DNA of 64,000 bases from Thozetella sp. PMI_491 (lineage: Eukaryota; Ascomycota; Sordariomycetes; Chaetosphaeriales; Chaetosphaeriaceae). Position 1 is the stretch's first letter, and each line of letters opens with the position of its first letter. The notes under the pieces are model-generated. The model did no database searches. It worked only from the letters and a program-made list of their open reading frames with translations, and had not been told where the DNA came from. The position numbers and the translations under genes are program-made. The stretch spans positions 1,258,339-1,322,338 of the forward strand of contig MU270025.1 of assembly GCA_021432635.1 (NCBI GenBank). Reading direction: 5' to 3'. Positions 34,211 to 44,945 of this stretch are shown piece by piece.

Positions 34211-35150
34211 CTACGCCTCGATGTGTTGGGTCTTTGGCATGGCCTTGGGATTTTGTTGTTGAGTTTGGCCGGCCTCGAGGTTATGCGTGTGCTTTAAATC
34301 CAGCAGAGGGGCCGCATCCTTCTCAAGCACCTCCCTGATCTCCTCGAGAGTCCGGCCCTTGATCTCAGGGAATAGGAGGTAGATGATCCAGAGGAGACAG
34401 AAGAGTACGCGGCAGAATAATATGTAGTACTTCCATCCTAGGTTCTGCATGGCAATTGGGCTGACATGATTTGCGAGGATCAAGGCGCAGAACCTGAAGG
34501 TATAGAGCAGAGAGATACCGCAGCCACAGAGGGTATTGGTGTAGGTCTCCACAGTGTAAGCCTACATCAGCGGAGCCCAAGCGATATTGTAGCAGAAATA
34601 GGTCGTAAAGATAAAAGCAACAACAGGCTTGCTAAGTGGCTTCATGTCAGATCGAAGAACAAGGTGAGAGTAGCCTAGATGACATAGCAAACAAACATAC
34701 CACCGGTAGACATTAAGAACAGTGTACGACGGCCGAGGCGATCCACCAGCATCGTACTGACAAAGGTAGCACTGATCTAGTTAGAAACTTCGAGCAGAGG
34801 ATTGAGCCTCGCCTGATCCTTGGCCTGGGTGATGCCAATACTGTTAAGTAGCAGGGCGAGGTAATACGAGATGATAGCCACTCAGTCCCACTGAGCGAAC
34901 CGTCCAACCACAAATTTACTGAGACTTCGTGGGCGATCTTCTAGGGTCTTCAAGGGCTCGAGCAATGAGATCGAGTTGGCTCTGTCGGATTCAAAGGTCA
35001 GAGCGGCCTCAATCTCGGTCATCTCAAAGTTGACGTGGGGAGAGTGTTCGTCTCTGTCTGCGTGCTACTTGACGTGGATCTGGCGTGCCTCTGCCCTACC
35101 ACCTTTGGCAACTAACCAGCAGGGAGACTCTGGGACGAAGTAGACTGACA
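34211..35150 (-). pseudogene. Decayed MFS sugar transporter
   Basis: Second half of a sugar symporter, broken by several stops. On the minus strand: YFVPESPCWLVAKGGRAEARQIH, then a stop (TAG), HADRDEHSPHVNFEMTEIEAAL, FVVGRFAQWD followed by TGA, AIISYYLALLLNSIGIT, VSN followed by TAG (W expected), ISATFVSTMLVDRLGRRTLFLM, KPVVAFIFTTYFCYNIAWAPLM followed by TAG, then AYTVETYTN and the tail FPEIKGRTLEEIREVLEKD to 34211. The first six helices are missing: upstream of about 35150 the translation stops resembling the family. The last 113-codon frame is intact but covers only two helices. It lies convergent to the intact carrier, so it may be a dead duplicate of the same transport function. Confidence 0.82.
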
Positions 35151-36017
35151 ACACACCAGCGCTGCAGCCGGTCATGCCCCCAGATGGCGGCTCAGAAGCA
35201 GCGCAAGTGATGATCAACAGGCTGATGAAGCCAGCGCCGATGAAAGAAGAAGATGGCAAGGGAAATTACGGGTTTGGTGTGGGAGGGGATCGAAAAGGTC
35301 TCCAGCTGCGATCCATCGATGTCGAGATCATCATGGCTGCAGCAGCAGCTAACCCCAGGTCTTGTTACGCGGTACTGGCGGGTGGGGGCTTGAAGGCAGG
35401 TGTTTCTGAGGGTCTCCTCGAGTGCTATATGGAGGTACCTTGCCTCATACTCTAATGCTTCGGGTCAAGATATAGTAGATGAGAATGAGAAGGCGGAGTC
35501 GTGTCAGAATTGGCCTTGAGGCAGGGGTCGTTGGTTGCAGACAAGGGTGGTGGATACGCATTTATTGTATTAGTTAGGCCGGGCGAGTCAGGACCACGTA
35601 AATCTTAAACACGGCCAACCCGAACGTCCCTGCTCTCTCGTTACCCGAACAGAACACCCCGCAAGGGGGCATTGCAGAAACAATGGTTTAGGAGACGACG
35701 TACGAGGATGCAGCAGAGATTTTTCAAGGCATTGACAAGTGTAGATTTAAGCAGAAAGCACATACTCTAAGAAAGCGCCGATAGAACAAGATTTCAGCAG
35801 ACTGAGACTGAAGGTAGCCTAGCTCAAGGTGGAGCTCGCTTCAGCTTGAAGGCTTGGCGTGTGTCCCCACCCTCGTGTCTGTCTATCCGTCTATAAAGAC
35901 CACGAGATGGTAACTATCCGTGGAAAACATTGCATCAGAATTTGCTACCACCGTCCATTTACATTCGTTCCCGCTCATTTACTTCTCTCATTAAAAACCC
36001 AACCGCATACCCGCCAA
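35151..36017. other. PLAC8 upstream region
   Basis: No recognisable gene; the 93-codon frame at 35174-35455 is without family features. It should hold the PLAC8 promoter, with a TATA-like CTATAAAGACC near 35890, about 125 bp before the ATG. Confidence 0.45.
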
Positions 36018-36522
36018 ATGTCTGTCCAGGAGGAGCGTGGCGGCGATTGGCAGAACGGCCTCTGCAGCTGTTCGCCATGTGGTAGCTGCATGCTGGGCAC
36101 ATTTCTCCCCTGCCTCCGTACGTCCCTTAGCTATGGGCTTCTTCTTCTCCCTCTTCCCTTATTGTATTATGCTATTTGACAGCAGCTAACCGCCCACGTC
36201 ACTAGTTGTCGGCAGGACATCATCCCGATTGCGCAACCCTGCCGACCTGAGCCCTGAGTCATTCAATGGCGACTGTTTAATCCACGGAGCACTCTCGATG
36301 ATTGCGAGTGGCTGGATGTACAGCATGATCAAGCGTACAGAAATCCGACAGCGGTTCAATATTCCGGGAAGCGCCTGTGGTGATTGCTGCGCTGCCTTCT
36401 GGTGCCAGTGCTGTCAGGTCATCCAGTCGGACAGTGAAGTCAATAGCCGGTTAATTTCAGGACCTGTATGCCAGGGCTATGACGGTCAAAACGAAATGAT
36501 GAAGGTCCCTCATTATCCTTGA
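36018..36522 (+). CDS. PLAC8 family cysteine-rich protein
   Basis: Small protein of 138 residues with the Cys-rich PLAC8 domain, found in fungal and plant membrane-associated proteins linked to size control, cadmium resistance or calcium influx. Two exons (36018..36117, 36206..36522) with an 88-bp intron (GTACGT..TAG, branch GCTAAC). The domain starts WQNGLCSCSPCGSCMLGTFLPCLL and continues into GDCLIHG, NIPGSACGDCCAAFWCQCCQVIQSDSE. The CxxC-rich block at about residues 95-110 is the family signature. Start in context CCAAATGTC. Relation to the glycosidase genes is unclear. Confidence 0.85.
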
Positions 36523-37293
36523 GCCGAAGGGAGTTGGGCAGAAGCTTGGCCGTATCATCCGGGTCGCAGACATTGAAGTGGGGGATTCATCTCAGCTCAG
36601 ACCCTTGAAACGCCTTTCCTTTATACCGCTCATGTTCATTATCTTCTTTCGTTGTCTTAAATAAATCGGACTGTCATCTACTTTGCCACGGGTCAGGATG
36701 GTAAGAGCATCTCGGAGTGCTCCGTAGCTAGCTGACAATGTTTCGGGGGCGAATAGCCACCTATGTCCACATATATTTAGTTTACTCGACATAATTATAG
36801 AGTGACTTGGAGAAAAAATACACACTCGAGTCTGGGCATTGCGTCTCGTTAGTATCTTGGACTAATTTCGACCTTTAATCCTGGGCCGAAACGTGGCACG
36901 CGCCTAGGCCACCATTCCCCTTTCCGTCCCCTTCTAGACCTCTAGTAGACATAAATATCCAACCTCTACTAGCATCCTTCACGATCGCGAGGGCTTTATA
37001 TTCACACCCCCCTTCCATGACCGATAAATCAAAAAGGATTTTGGATGTTACCAAAGTCACCCAAAGCTCTAGGGGCTAGCTAGCTTTAGACTTGACTTAG
37101 CCTTTGATACGAGCGAGACTTCGGTTCGAGAAGCATACTATGATATCTATTTCGCCGGCAGTGTGTAGCGAAAACCTTAGGTACGGCACATCAAGGTAGG
37201 TAAGGTAAGGTAGGTACAGCAAGATACTTAATTTTCGTATCATCCTTGGCTGGTCCGCTCGGTCCTATCGGTGCCCCATCGCCTCCACTTTTT

Positions 37294-37326
37294 AAATGCG
37301 TATCGCTCGTTCAGTGATACGCATTT
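37294..37326. repeat. 11-bp inverted repeat AAATGCGTATC
   Basis: AAATGCGTATC (37294-37304) and its exact reverse complement (37316-37326) are separated by 11 bases, about 570 bp upstream of the esterase ATG. It may be a regulator site or a fold-back remnant. Confidence 0.55.
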
Positions 37327-37783
37327 TCCAGATTGGCCCGTTCTATTAAACCGCCGACTTAATGCCGTGCTAATTTCAACTGTAACGCGGTGGGAGGGGA
37401 TTGGCCTTAGCCTGGCATATTCAGCGGTCTCTGCTGGGCTTGTCTGGCCACGAACCCTTTCCCGATGTGCATCTGCCAACTTATATGCTGTTTCTAGACC
37501 ATGCCTGATAGCCCCCCACCCCCCGTCCCCCCTTTCTGGGCATTAGGCCCGCTACTCGCCATTGACCCGGCATGCTAGGTGCTATCAATCCAGGTTGCTG
37601 GATATTTGCAAGGTGGAAGTTCGTCGAATGATGTAACAAGGTCATTGGACTACCACTTAGGTAACACCGGGTGTCAAATAGGTATCCGGATTACCCTACA
37701 ATAATCGTACTGAAAATACGCTTTTACGCCTTTTACGCCCCTCCACTCTCTGGTAAGCAGCATGTACCTTCCTCTCAACTCAG

Positions 37784-37790
37784 TATATAA
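37784..37790 (+). promoter_or_regulatory. TATA box of the tannase/feruloyl esterase gene
   Basis: TATATAA in CAGTATATAAACC, 108 bp before the ATG at 37898, a suitable distance for a fungal core promoter. Confidence 0.55.
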
Positions 37791-37897
37791 ACCGTGTTAT
37801 GCCTACACGAGGGAGGCATGACTAGCTAAGCATTGGTTTCGCCTGCGGCCTGTCAACTTGAACACATCACCGTCTTTCAAGCAATTCTGCGAGCACA

Positions 37898-39610
37898 ATG
37901 GGTACTCCTGCTTCGTGCGCACCGGTTACCTTCTCGGATCTCTCCCTCTTCGGTGCCGAATTCCTTTCGATCGAGGCTTCAGTGACGACTGATTACAGCT
38001 TCGATGTTCCAGACCAGTGGAGATACTCCCAGCCTTCCATTAGTGTGCAGAACGCTACGTTCTGCAATGTCACCATCTCCTATACACGCCCCGGCCAGGA
38101 TAATGACATTTACGTTGAGACGTGGTTGCCGTTCGAAGAGCAGTGGAATGGTCGCCTACAGGCCTTAGGCGGTGGAGGCTGGGTGCCTGGCCGCTTCATC
38201 CTCACGTATGCTGGCATGATCGGTGCCGTGGCGGATGGCTATGCAACTGTCACCACGGATGCCGGCACCGGGGGCGCGAGCATTCCCGACCCTTGGGTTT
38301 TGACGTCTCCTGGAAACTTGAATCTGTATGCCCTGGAGAACTTCGGTTCTGTGTCACTGAATGATGAGGTGCATTTTCTCCAAGAATTATCCACCTCGGT
38401 CGATTCTTTCCATATTGACTAATATTCGCTGGCAGTCTGTCATTGCCAAGAGCATCATAAACAGCTTCTATGGAAGAAACGCCAGCTTCTCTTACTGGAA
38501 TGGCTGCTCCCAAGGCGGTCGGCAGGGCTCCATGCTGGCTCAGCGCTATCCGGACGCTTACGACGGAATCATCGCTGCAGCGCCTGCTGTCAACTGGGTC
38601 GAGTTTTACACTTCTACTCTCTGGCCTCCCGCCTACATGTATCTTACCAATCAGTATCCCATGGCTTGCGAGCTCACTCAGCTCACCGCGTTGGCTGTCT
38701 CACAGTGCGATAACCTTGATGGCATGACTGACGGTATCATCTCGGATCCTGACGCCTGCCGGGCAACCTTTGACCCTTTCGCCCAGGTCGGCTCATCTTT
38801 CTTCTGCAACCAGACAAACACAACCATGAAAATCAGCACAGCCGCTGCAGGTGTAGCAAATGCGACTTGGAATGGCCCTATCTTCTCATCGGGGGAGCCC
38901 ATATGGCATGGTTTCAACCACGGAGCTGACCTGAGCACTCTCGCGCCTACCGTGTGCTCGGCCAATGGCACATGCAGTGGAGGACCTGGAGATGGCTTGT
39001 CCTCGATCCTGGAAATCATGCGCGACTTCGTAGCCAAGGACCTCACTTTCAATTTCTCCTCGTTCACCCACCAAAATTTTGACGCCGTTTACCGTGGCTA
39101 CAAACAAAACGTCGGCTCCCTTATGGAGACCAATGACCCGGATCTCCGCCCGTTCCGAGACGCTGGCCGAAAAATTATCACGTACCATGGAATCGTGAGT
39201 ACTTCACTAATCAGTGAATTGCCGGGCTTGTTTCTCTGAGTGAGGGTATCGAACTGACAACCCATTTTCAGTACGACAACACGATTCCCACAAGCGGCTC
39301 CTTGGACTTTTACAATAAGGTCACTGCTGTAATTCCAGGTGTCGCGGAATTTTACCGCTACTACCTAGTTCCGGGACTGGGCCACTGCTGGGGTGGCAGG
39401 AGCGGCCAACCAACTACTCTCTTCGATCAGCTTCGTGCATGGGTAGAGGACGGCATTGCTCCCGTCGAAGTCCCTATTAACGTTACCCTGCCCGACTCCT
39501 CAGTCCAGGAGAGGGTCCTGTGTCCATATCCTAGCAGGCCAATCTTCGACGAGAGCTGCGCCAATAGCGACATTAGCGCTGCTTGCTGGACTTGCTCGGA
39601 CAGCACATAG
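37898..39610 (+). CDS. Tannase/feruloyl esterase family protein
   Basis: Predicted esterase cleaving gallate or ferulate esters from plant material. Three exons (37898..38368, 38436..39194, 39272..39610); introns of 67 bp (GTGCAT..CAG, branch GACTAAT) and 77 bp (GTGAGT..CAG) give 522 residues. Seen: NGRLQALGGGGW; DAGTGGASIPDPWVL; the nucleophile motif NGCSQGGRQGSMLAQRYP (Ser at about residue 177); IIAAAPAVNW; CDNLDGMTDGIISDP, typical of the calcium site; and GLGHCWGG with the catalytic His. Oddity: the protein starts MGTPASCAPVTFSDL, which is what normally follows signal-peptide cleavage. The same frame has a TGA 39 bp upstream, so no signal peptide is encoded contiguously. Either a short upstream exon was missed or the enzyme lost its export signal. 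Confidence 0.88.
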
Positions 39611-40960
39611 TCTCTAGAGACGCACCCTCCATCCGCCTTGTGATCCAGTAACGATAGTTGTGTAAAGGTATCATGTGCGAAGATCTAGCTAAGTGTATAG
39701 TCCGGGAAGAGGCTCCAGACGACTAAAAGTTGCTCGCATTATGGATGACAGCCGTTAACCAAGTTGCTATTATCCGCATTATTAACGCTACGTTTTATCC
39801 CTTTTGTTCATAATACATTAACTGCGATCCTTTGAATGTGGTATTTCTTTCGTGCAAAATATTTGTTGAAGTTGGAGCAGCCCAATCAGAGCGGAGAACA
39901 TTCAACACAATAACTGGGAGTGGAGGAATAGACAGTCAACTTAAGTATACCGTTTGTTTGGAAAGAGACTGAACCGTCCTAGCATCCTACATAAGCCGCG
40001 TTGTTCGACAGAAAGTGGGTGATTTGAAGTAGCTGGGAAGCGTTGCCATGCTTGTTATTATGGAAAGGATATTCTTGATACTGAGAGTCGTCGTACGTTT
40101 GTCGGAAGTTAGGCTTGGTATATTGGGAAGTAACCTTAGAGGCTGAGGCATGCTTTCGTGTACGGGACTATCACCGGTCCGGACATTCGGGGGGGATGTA
40201 GGTGGGAGTGGGCTTTTCAGCATGAACGTGTTAGTGGTGGCCATGCGTCCCCAAATCAGGCTAGTCTGGCCCCAAGACCAACTGTGAGGAGTTGATGCGC
40301 CACATATATCACGCCTCTGTACGATAAAATTACGGAGGTGGGAAGCCGGCTGGGGTTTAGTAGGGGGATGAGGGTGTAGGCTAGGGGGCCAGCAGACCTG
40401 CTCAGGGGAATGTAGTTTTAGATAGGCTCTGATGAAGTAATTAGTCTCAAAAGGTTAGCTAGTAGCATCTGGCAAGTAGTTGCAAGGACACTGTATGTAA
40501 CGTTGTAACACCGCCATCCACGCGACCCTCGCCCTGTGTTATAAACCTCACCACCTTCTATGTTCGGTGAGGCCCGCAGCTAACGGTCAGCCAACAGCCG
40601 CCCCACAGCGAACTAAGCTAGGTTTCCGCCAATTTCTCTTTTCTATCGGAAATTGTCCATTGTAGGGCCATGTCTACGGCCGTTCCTGCTGCGTCTAGAA
40701 AAGATGTATCCGGCCACGCGCCACTAACCTACCTACACAGTACCGTAAAGTCGCATCTAGCCGAAGAACATATAGTCGAAGTTTCGTCGTCTTCCCTTGA
40801 ACTTTTGGACACGATTCCGTGACAGCATTATAAACTCCCACGACGTCCTTGTTTGATGCGACTCAGTCTGTTTACCTGCGGCGCGGGCTTCTACCATGCT
40901 CGCCCTCCATCACCACCTATGCCATCAACGAAGACACCAGATACATCCGGGCTTTAGTGC
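39611..40960. other. Intergenic between convergent esterase and GH43
   Basis: No recognised gene. A minus-strand ATG frame of 85 codons (39987-40244) is serine/threonine/proline-rich with no family match that I know. The rest should be 3' untranslated sequence and spacer. Confidence 0.45.
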
Positions 40961-42838
40961 TTAATATGGATCGCCAAGCAAGCCATGAGACGTCATCGAC
41001 CGGACATAAAAACCAGCGTCGATCTCCTGAGCAAAGGGCTGAAAGTCCACGTTGGCGACGTAGGACGGAGTAGTCCCGTTGCCCCCGTTGGTGGTGGTGT
41101 ATGTGCCCAAAATAGATCCTGTCAACACCCGTTAGCCATGACATCAAAACAAACAGTGCCATCGTACGATGGGGCGGAGCGTCGGAGAGACAAGAGTTTT
41201 AGCTGGCACTTCAAAGAACTTGCCAGTAAATTTGCCCTCCCCTCCACTGACGATCTTAGCACTGGCACGACCGAGTTCCATCTCTAGGTCAAGGTTCCGT
41301 ACAGACCCCGCTGAGAGCACGAAGCTAGTATCATCCTGTGCGGAAATTCGCAGCTTTATAGAGTGACACAGCCATGTATGGGGAATTGGCGTCACTGTCG
41401 TGTTAGGGGCTTCCACTCCTTGCGCACCGGATGCTTCGACCCGAAACCGGAAGTGGGGCTTAAGCGCTCCTGATTTATCCGTGAGGAGTACAATGCCGAG
41501 ATCAATATGCTGGAACTGTGTCAAGAATAGCGTTATCCCTGCCTCCTCATCCTCCCGAACGGGGTGGAAAGAGATGTCGAGGCTGTAGGTGAAAAGGGTA
41601 CTAGTCTGCAAGCGGCCAATGAAAGCCAGGGTATCTTGGTCAGGGGTGAAGGTGTTACCGCCAGTGAGGTTGGCACGGGATGGAAGGATACGCAACATGT
41701 TAGGATGGCTGTCCGGCGAGATGGTGAAAATGTACTCCGGCTGTGGCCGCCAGGTGAGAAAATTCGCGGGTATCTGGGACCCGGGCATAAATTGAACGAC
41801 CTCTCCTCCGCCGGAGCATGGTCCGGCACCCGCGGCCCCTGGAATTGAAACCGGCAGTGGTCCGGTCATAGATCCGCCTACTGGCTGCAAATATGGCCAC
41901 TCGTCTTCCTCCCAGTCGACCGGAAAGAGCACAGTCTCCCGCCCCATGGGGTATGTCTCCCACGCGGGTCCTGATCTCGTAGCCAAGGCCACGCCCCACC
42001 AATTCCCGGCTTTGTCCTGGAAGAGGTCTGCATGTCCCACGGTCTGGAAGTACGAGTCCGTTTTCCTATTTGTCAATATAGGATTCCCGGTGTAACTGAC
42101 GTACGGACCGGTGGCTGTTGGGGCCCGCGCGATGGTTACCGAGTGGTTGAGTCCAGTGCCGCCCTCGGCAATGACAAGGTAGTAAAGTCCGTCTTTGAGA
42201 TATATGTGAGGCCCCTCTGGCCATTCGCCTCCACTGCCAGTCCAAATCGTAGACCAATTCCCGGTGGTCAAAGTCTGCAGATCTACCTCAGCCTGCATGA
42301 TTTCTGTATTGTAGGTCTGACCGTATGCGGCGTATGTGATGTACAGTTGGCCGTGGAGGTCCCAAAACAAATCTGGATCGTAACCGTAATAAGAGACAGG
42401 AACAGAAAGAGGATCGCTCCAAGCGGCATCATCATACGGGTCAGTAGTCGTAAAGACTAGGATCTGAGGGAGATCGTAACCCGAGAGGAAAGCTGTGGCT
42501 AAGTAAAAGGTGCCGTTGCGATAGCGAATCGTCGATGCGTAAATGCCGTCACTTTGGTATGTTGCTGCAGCCAGTCCTGGAACTTGGCTTGGCCGACTGA
42601 GAGCATGGCTGGCAAGCTTCCAGTTGATTAAATCGCTACTAGTATAGATTGGAATACCAGGAAAGGCCAGAAATGTCGATGTCGTGCAGAAGAACACGCT
42701 GTCTAATTCCTCGACATAGGTACAGCTAGGGTCGGAATGCCACCCAGAAAGGATGGGATTGGAGTAGTTTCTGAGCTCGCAAAAAATAGGTGTAGTCCAC
42801 ACAAGGAGAACGATTAGATGCCTAAGAGAGTGTCTCAT
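40961..42838 (-). CDS. Secreted GH43 arabinofuranosidase/xylosidase with GC-AG intron
   Basis: Two exons, complement(40961..41118, 41224..42838), 590 residues. Signal peptide MRHSLRHLIVLLVWTTPIFC. The propeller carries NPILSGWHSDPSC (base Asp), GYDPDLFWDLHGQLYITYA (pKa Asp) and GEWPEGPHIYLKDGLYYL (acid Glu). A C-terminal beta-sandwich follows (TLAFIGRLQTSTLFTYSLDI). The open frame runs to 41144, but its last 23 codons are not family-like. Splicing from ACTG/GCAAGT (donor GC, first intron base 41223) to GTGTTGACAG (41119), with GGCTAACGG as branch, gives KFTGSILGTYTTTNGGNGTTPSYV and FQPFAQEIDAGFYVRS, which match the usual C-terminus. No GT donor gives this frame. The non-canonical GC-AG intron is therefore well supported but not proven by transcript. 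Confidence 0.88.
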
Positions 42839-43468
42839 CGTGGATCACTTCGTGGCAAGGGTCTGAAAGTGCGAGAGGCGTGAACAATTTTCTCGTCGAA
42901 TGTCTCAAATCCGATTACAAGCACAGCAGATCATCGATACTAAATAGTCAGCTAGCTGTGATATCTGGCTCACATCTGGTTTATCGTCGTTCTGGTAAGA
43001 AAAATAGTTTATCGGACTTCGTTTGCATGCACTCCGCCTGGTGCTATTGGGAGACAACGTTGCCAAAGTTATGGGGAAGTAACGTTAAAGCGGGCCTCCG
43101 AGAAGATCCAGGGTACGTAATAACAGCTCAGGTCAAAGAAAGCACTCACATTACCCATACATGCTGCTAGCGATCTCCGAGGAGATTAATTTTATCAATC
43201 GATTACTATCTGCTTGTCTCTCAAGCTCAGATTTCAGATTGCCTAGGTCATGGCCATAGAGCAGCTATCGTAGTCACCCAATGTCGAAGCCTTAATACTG
43301 CAACAAAGATTTTCCACGAAACAACTACCATAATGGACTAGGTTTTCAGTAGCAAAGAACCCAATTCTTGGGTCTCGGGTACGTAAAATTCTCTGAAGAC
43401 TGCTAAAAGAAGCCTTTTGATGAGCAGGATTGGATAGCTACATGTGTATATATTCGTTATTCCTTGGC
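42839..43468. other. GH43 upstream region
   Basis: AT-rich spacer containing the promoter of the minus-strand GH43 and the 3' end of the minus-strand regulator. No gene seen. Confidence 0.5.
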
Positions 43469-44945
43469 CTACTTATTCGGTACACCCGCCTCTCTTGTAA
43501 ACTCTATCTCCCGCATAAATTCCATACCTCTTTGCATCTGCTTTTTAGGCCACCTCATCCAGCGTAATTCTGGCGAGGAACCCAGGGCATCTGCAACTCT
43601 TTGTACTATATGCGGCGCCCATCCCCGCAAGAACCAGACTGACTCAAGAGTCTGGAGCAACACCGCAAAATGGGCAAGAAGAACCAATGCCACGGGCTCG
43701 TTGACTTTGAGACTATTCACATACCTGTCTTCCAAAACGTAAAGCCAAGCCATGATAGTTTCAAATTTGGCCTCCGCGGCAGATTTTGGATCCGCTGATG
43801 AACCAAATGTCTCGTAGAAGCACCACTTTAGCATCCCTAGCGTTTTCTGGTAGACCTGTTTTAGATCTTCTTGAGCTTGATTTACTAGGGATGAGAGGTG
43901 GTCAAGCGCCGGCTCCCACTCTATTGCTTCGAAAATAATGTATTCCTGCCTGGACTGTTTGGCCGTGTGATGTTCGAGGCTTGGGTGTGTTTCCGTTCTG
44001 CCATCCATAACGAACTCGCCGAGTATATTAGTTAAGCCGATTGTTTCGACGATAATACGGACCCCACGAAATAGCTCCCACCACGCCACTTCGTCTCCCT
44101 CTGCGACAATAAGGAGGTGACGTGGCCCTGGCTTTTTGGCAAACGTGTAGGTGCAAATAAGAATGGTGGAAATGTATAATTCAGCACAATTCCGATTGCT
44201 CAGATTTGCTAATGCTTGGGTGGTATGGCGTAGTCCGATGGCCATATGCGCCTCTGCCCGGACTAGTAGTTCGATTTCACGATTTGGCTGTTGCCTACTT
44301 AGATGTAGGGCTGAGACGGCTATGAGCAGATGCCGCACACTGTGAAGGTGGAAAGCGAGACGGGGCACCTGAGTCTTCCATAGAGTGTTATCGGGGCCGC
44401 CAATGGCCACCGCGACCATGTAGTGGTGGAAAAGCTCAAGATCATCGACACTCCAGGGTAGGTGCAGAGGTGCCGTCAAGGACCGCTCAGGCGATGGTTC
44501 GCGTGAATATTTCGAGGTCGATAATGTGTCGGAAGGAATTGGCGTTTCTTGGCGTCTATCAACCAGCAAAACTGTCCAGCTCTTCGGCGGCCGGCCTCTC
44601 TTTCTAGTGACTATTCGATCGCAATCCTTGCCTCCGGGAGAATAATCGCAGGATATAAATGACTTTGCACAGTTTCCACATATTGGTTTAGCCTCGTCAC
44701 ACTTCATATGCAGGCTGTTTGTCAGCAAAGCACATTTGTAAAGGCGGCACGACAGCTCCCAATAATGAAGAAGTTGGATTGTTCTGTCGAAACTATCTTA
44801 CCTTGACTCTTCTCTGTTTACAGTAACGGCACCCGTTGCGAGATTTTCTGTGCGACCTCCGTAGCTTTGGGCGGGGTAGTTGGCAGTTTACCGATTCACG
44901 GTCGTCGCCTGCATCTTCTATGGTGAAATGTATGCCGGGGCCCAT
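43469..44945 (-). CDS. Zn2Cys6 transcription factor (Upc2-like subgroup), paralogue 2
   Basis: Nuclear zinc-cluster regulator of 458 residues. Two exons, complement(43469..44701, 44802..44945), with a 100-bp intron (GTAAGA..AAG). The cluster is C39, C42, C49, C56, C59, C66, the same Cx2Cx6Cx6Cx2Cx6C spacing as the paralogue at 20.3 kb, within RRSHRKSRNGCRYCKQRRVK then CDEAKPICGNC. The intron falls at the identical point, before the third Cys. The effector region shares LHLPWSVDDLELFHHY, VPRLAFHLHS and AEGDEVAWWELFRGVRI with the paralogue. I chose ATG 44945 (MGPGIHFTIEDAG); a longer in-frame extension to 45188 opens without ATG and looks non-coding. The pair brackets most of the central enzyme genes. 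Confidence 0.86.

Larger units (their letters stand above)
36523..37897. other. Tannase/esterase upstream region
   Basis: No gene seen in 1.4 kb. It contains the inverted repeat at 37294-37326, ATACGA at 37107, TCGTAT at 37235, short GGTAAGGTAGGTA repeats near 37195-37215, and a TATA box at 37784. Confidence 0.5.

Noticed and set aside
35174-35455. 93-codon plus-strand frame
   Set aside because: Overlaps the end of the MFS relic and lacks family features.
39987-40244. 85-codon minus-strand frame with ATG
   Set aside because: Ser/Thr/Pro-rich, no signal peptide or motif; could be a small gene, but nothing supports it.
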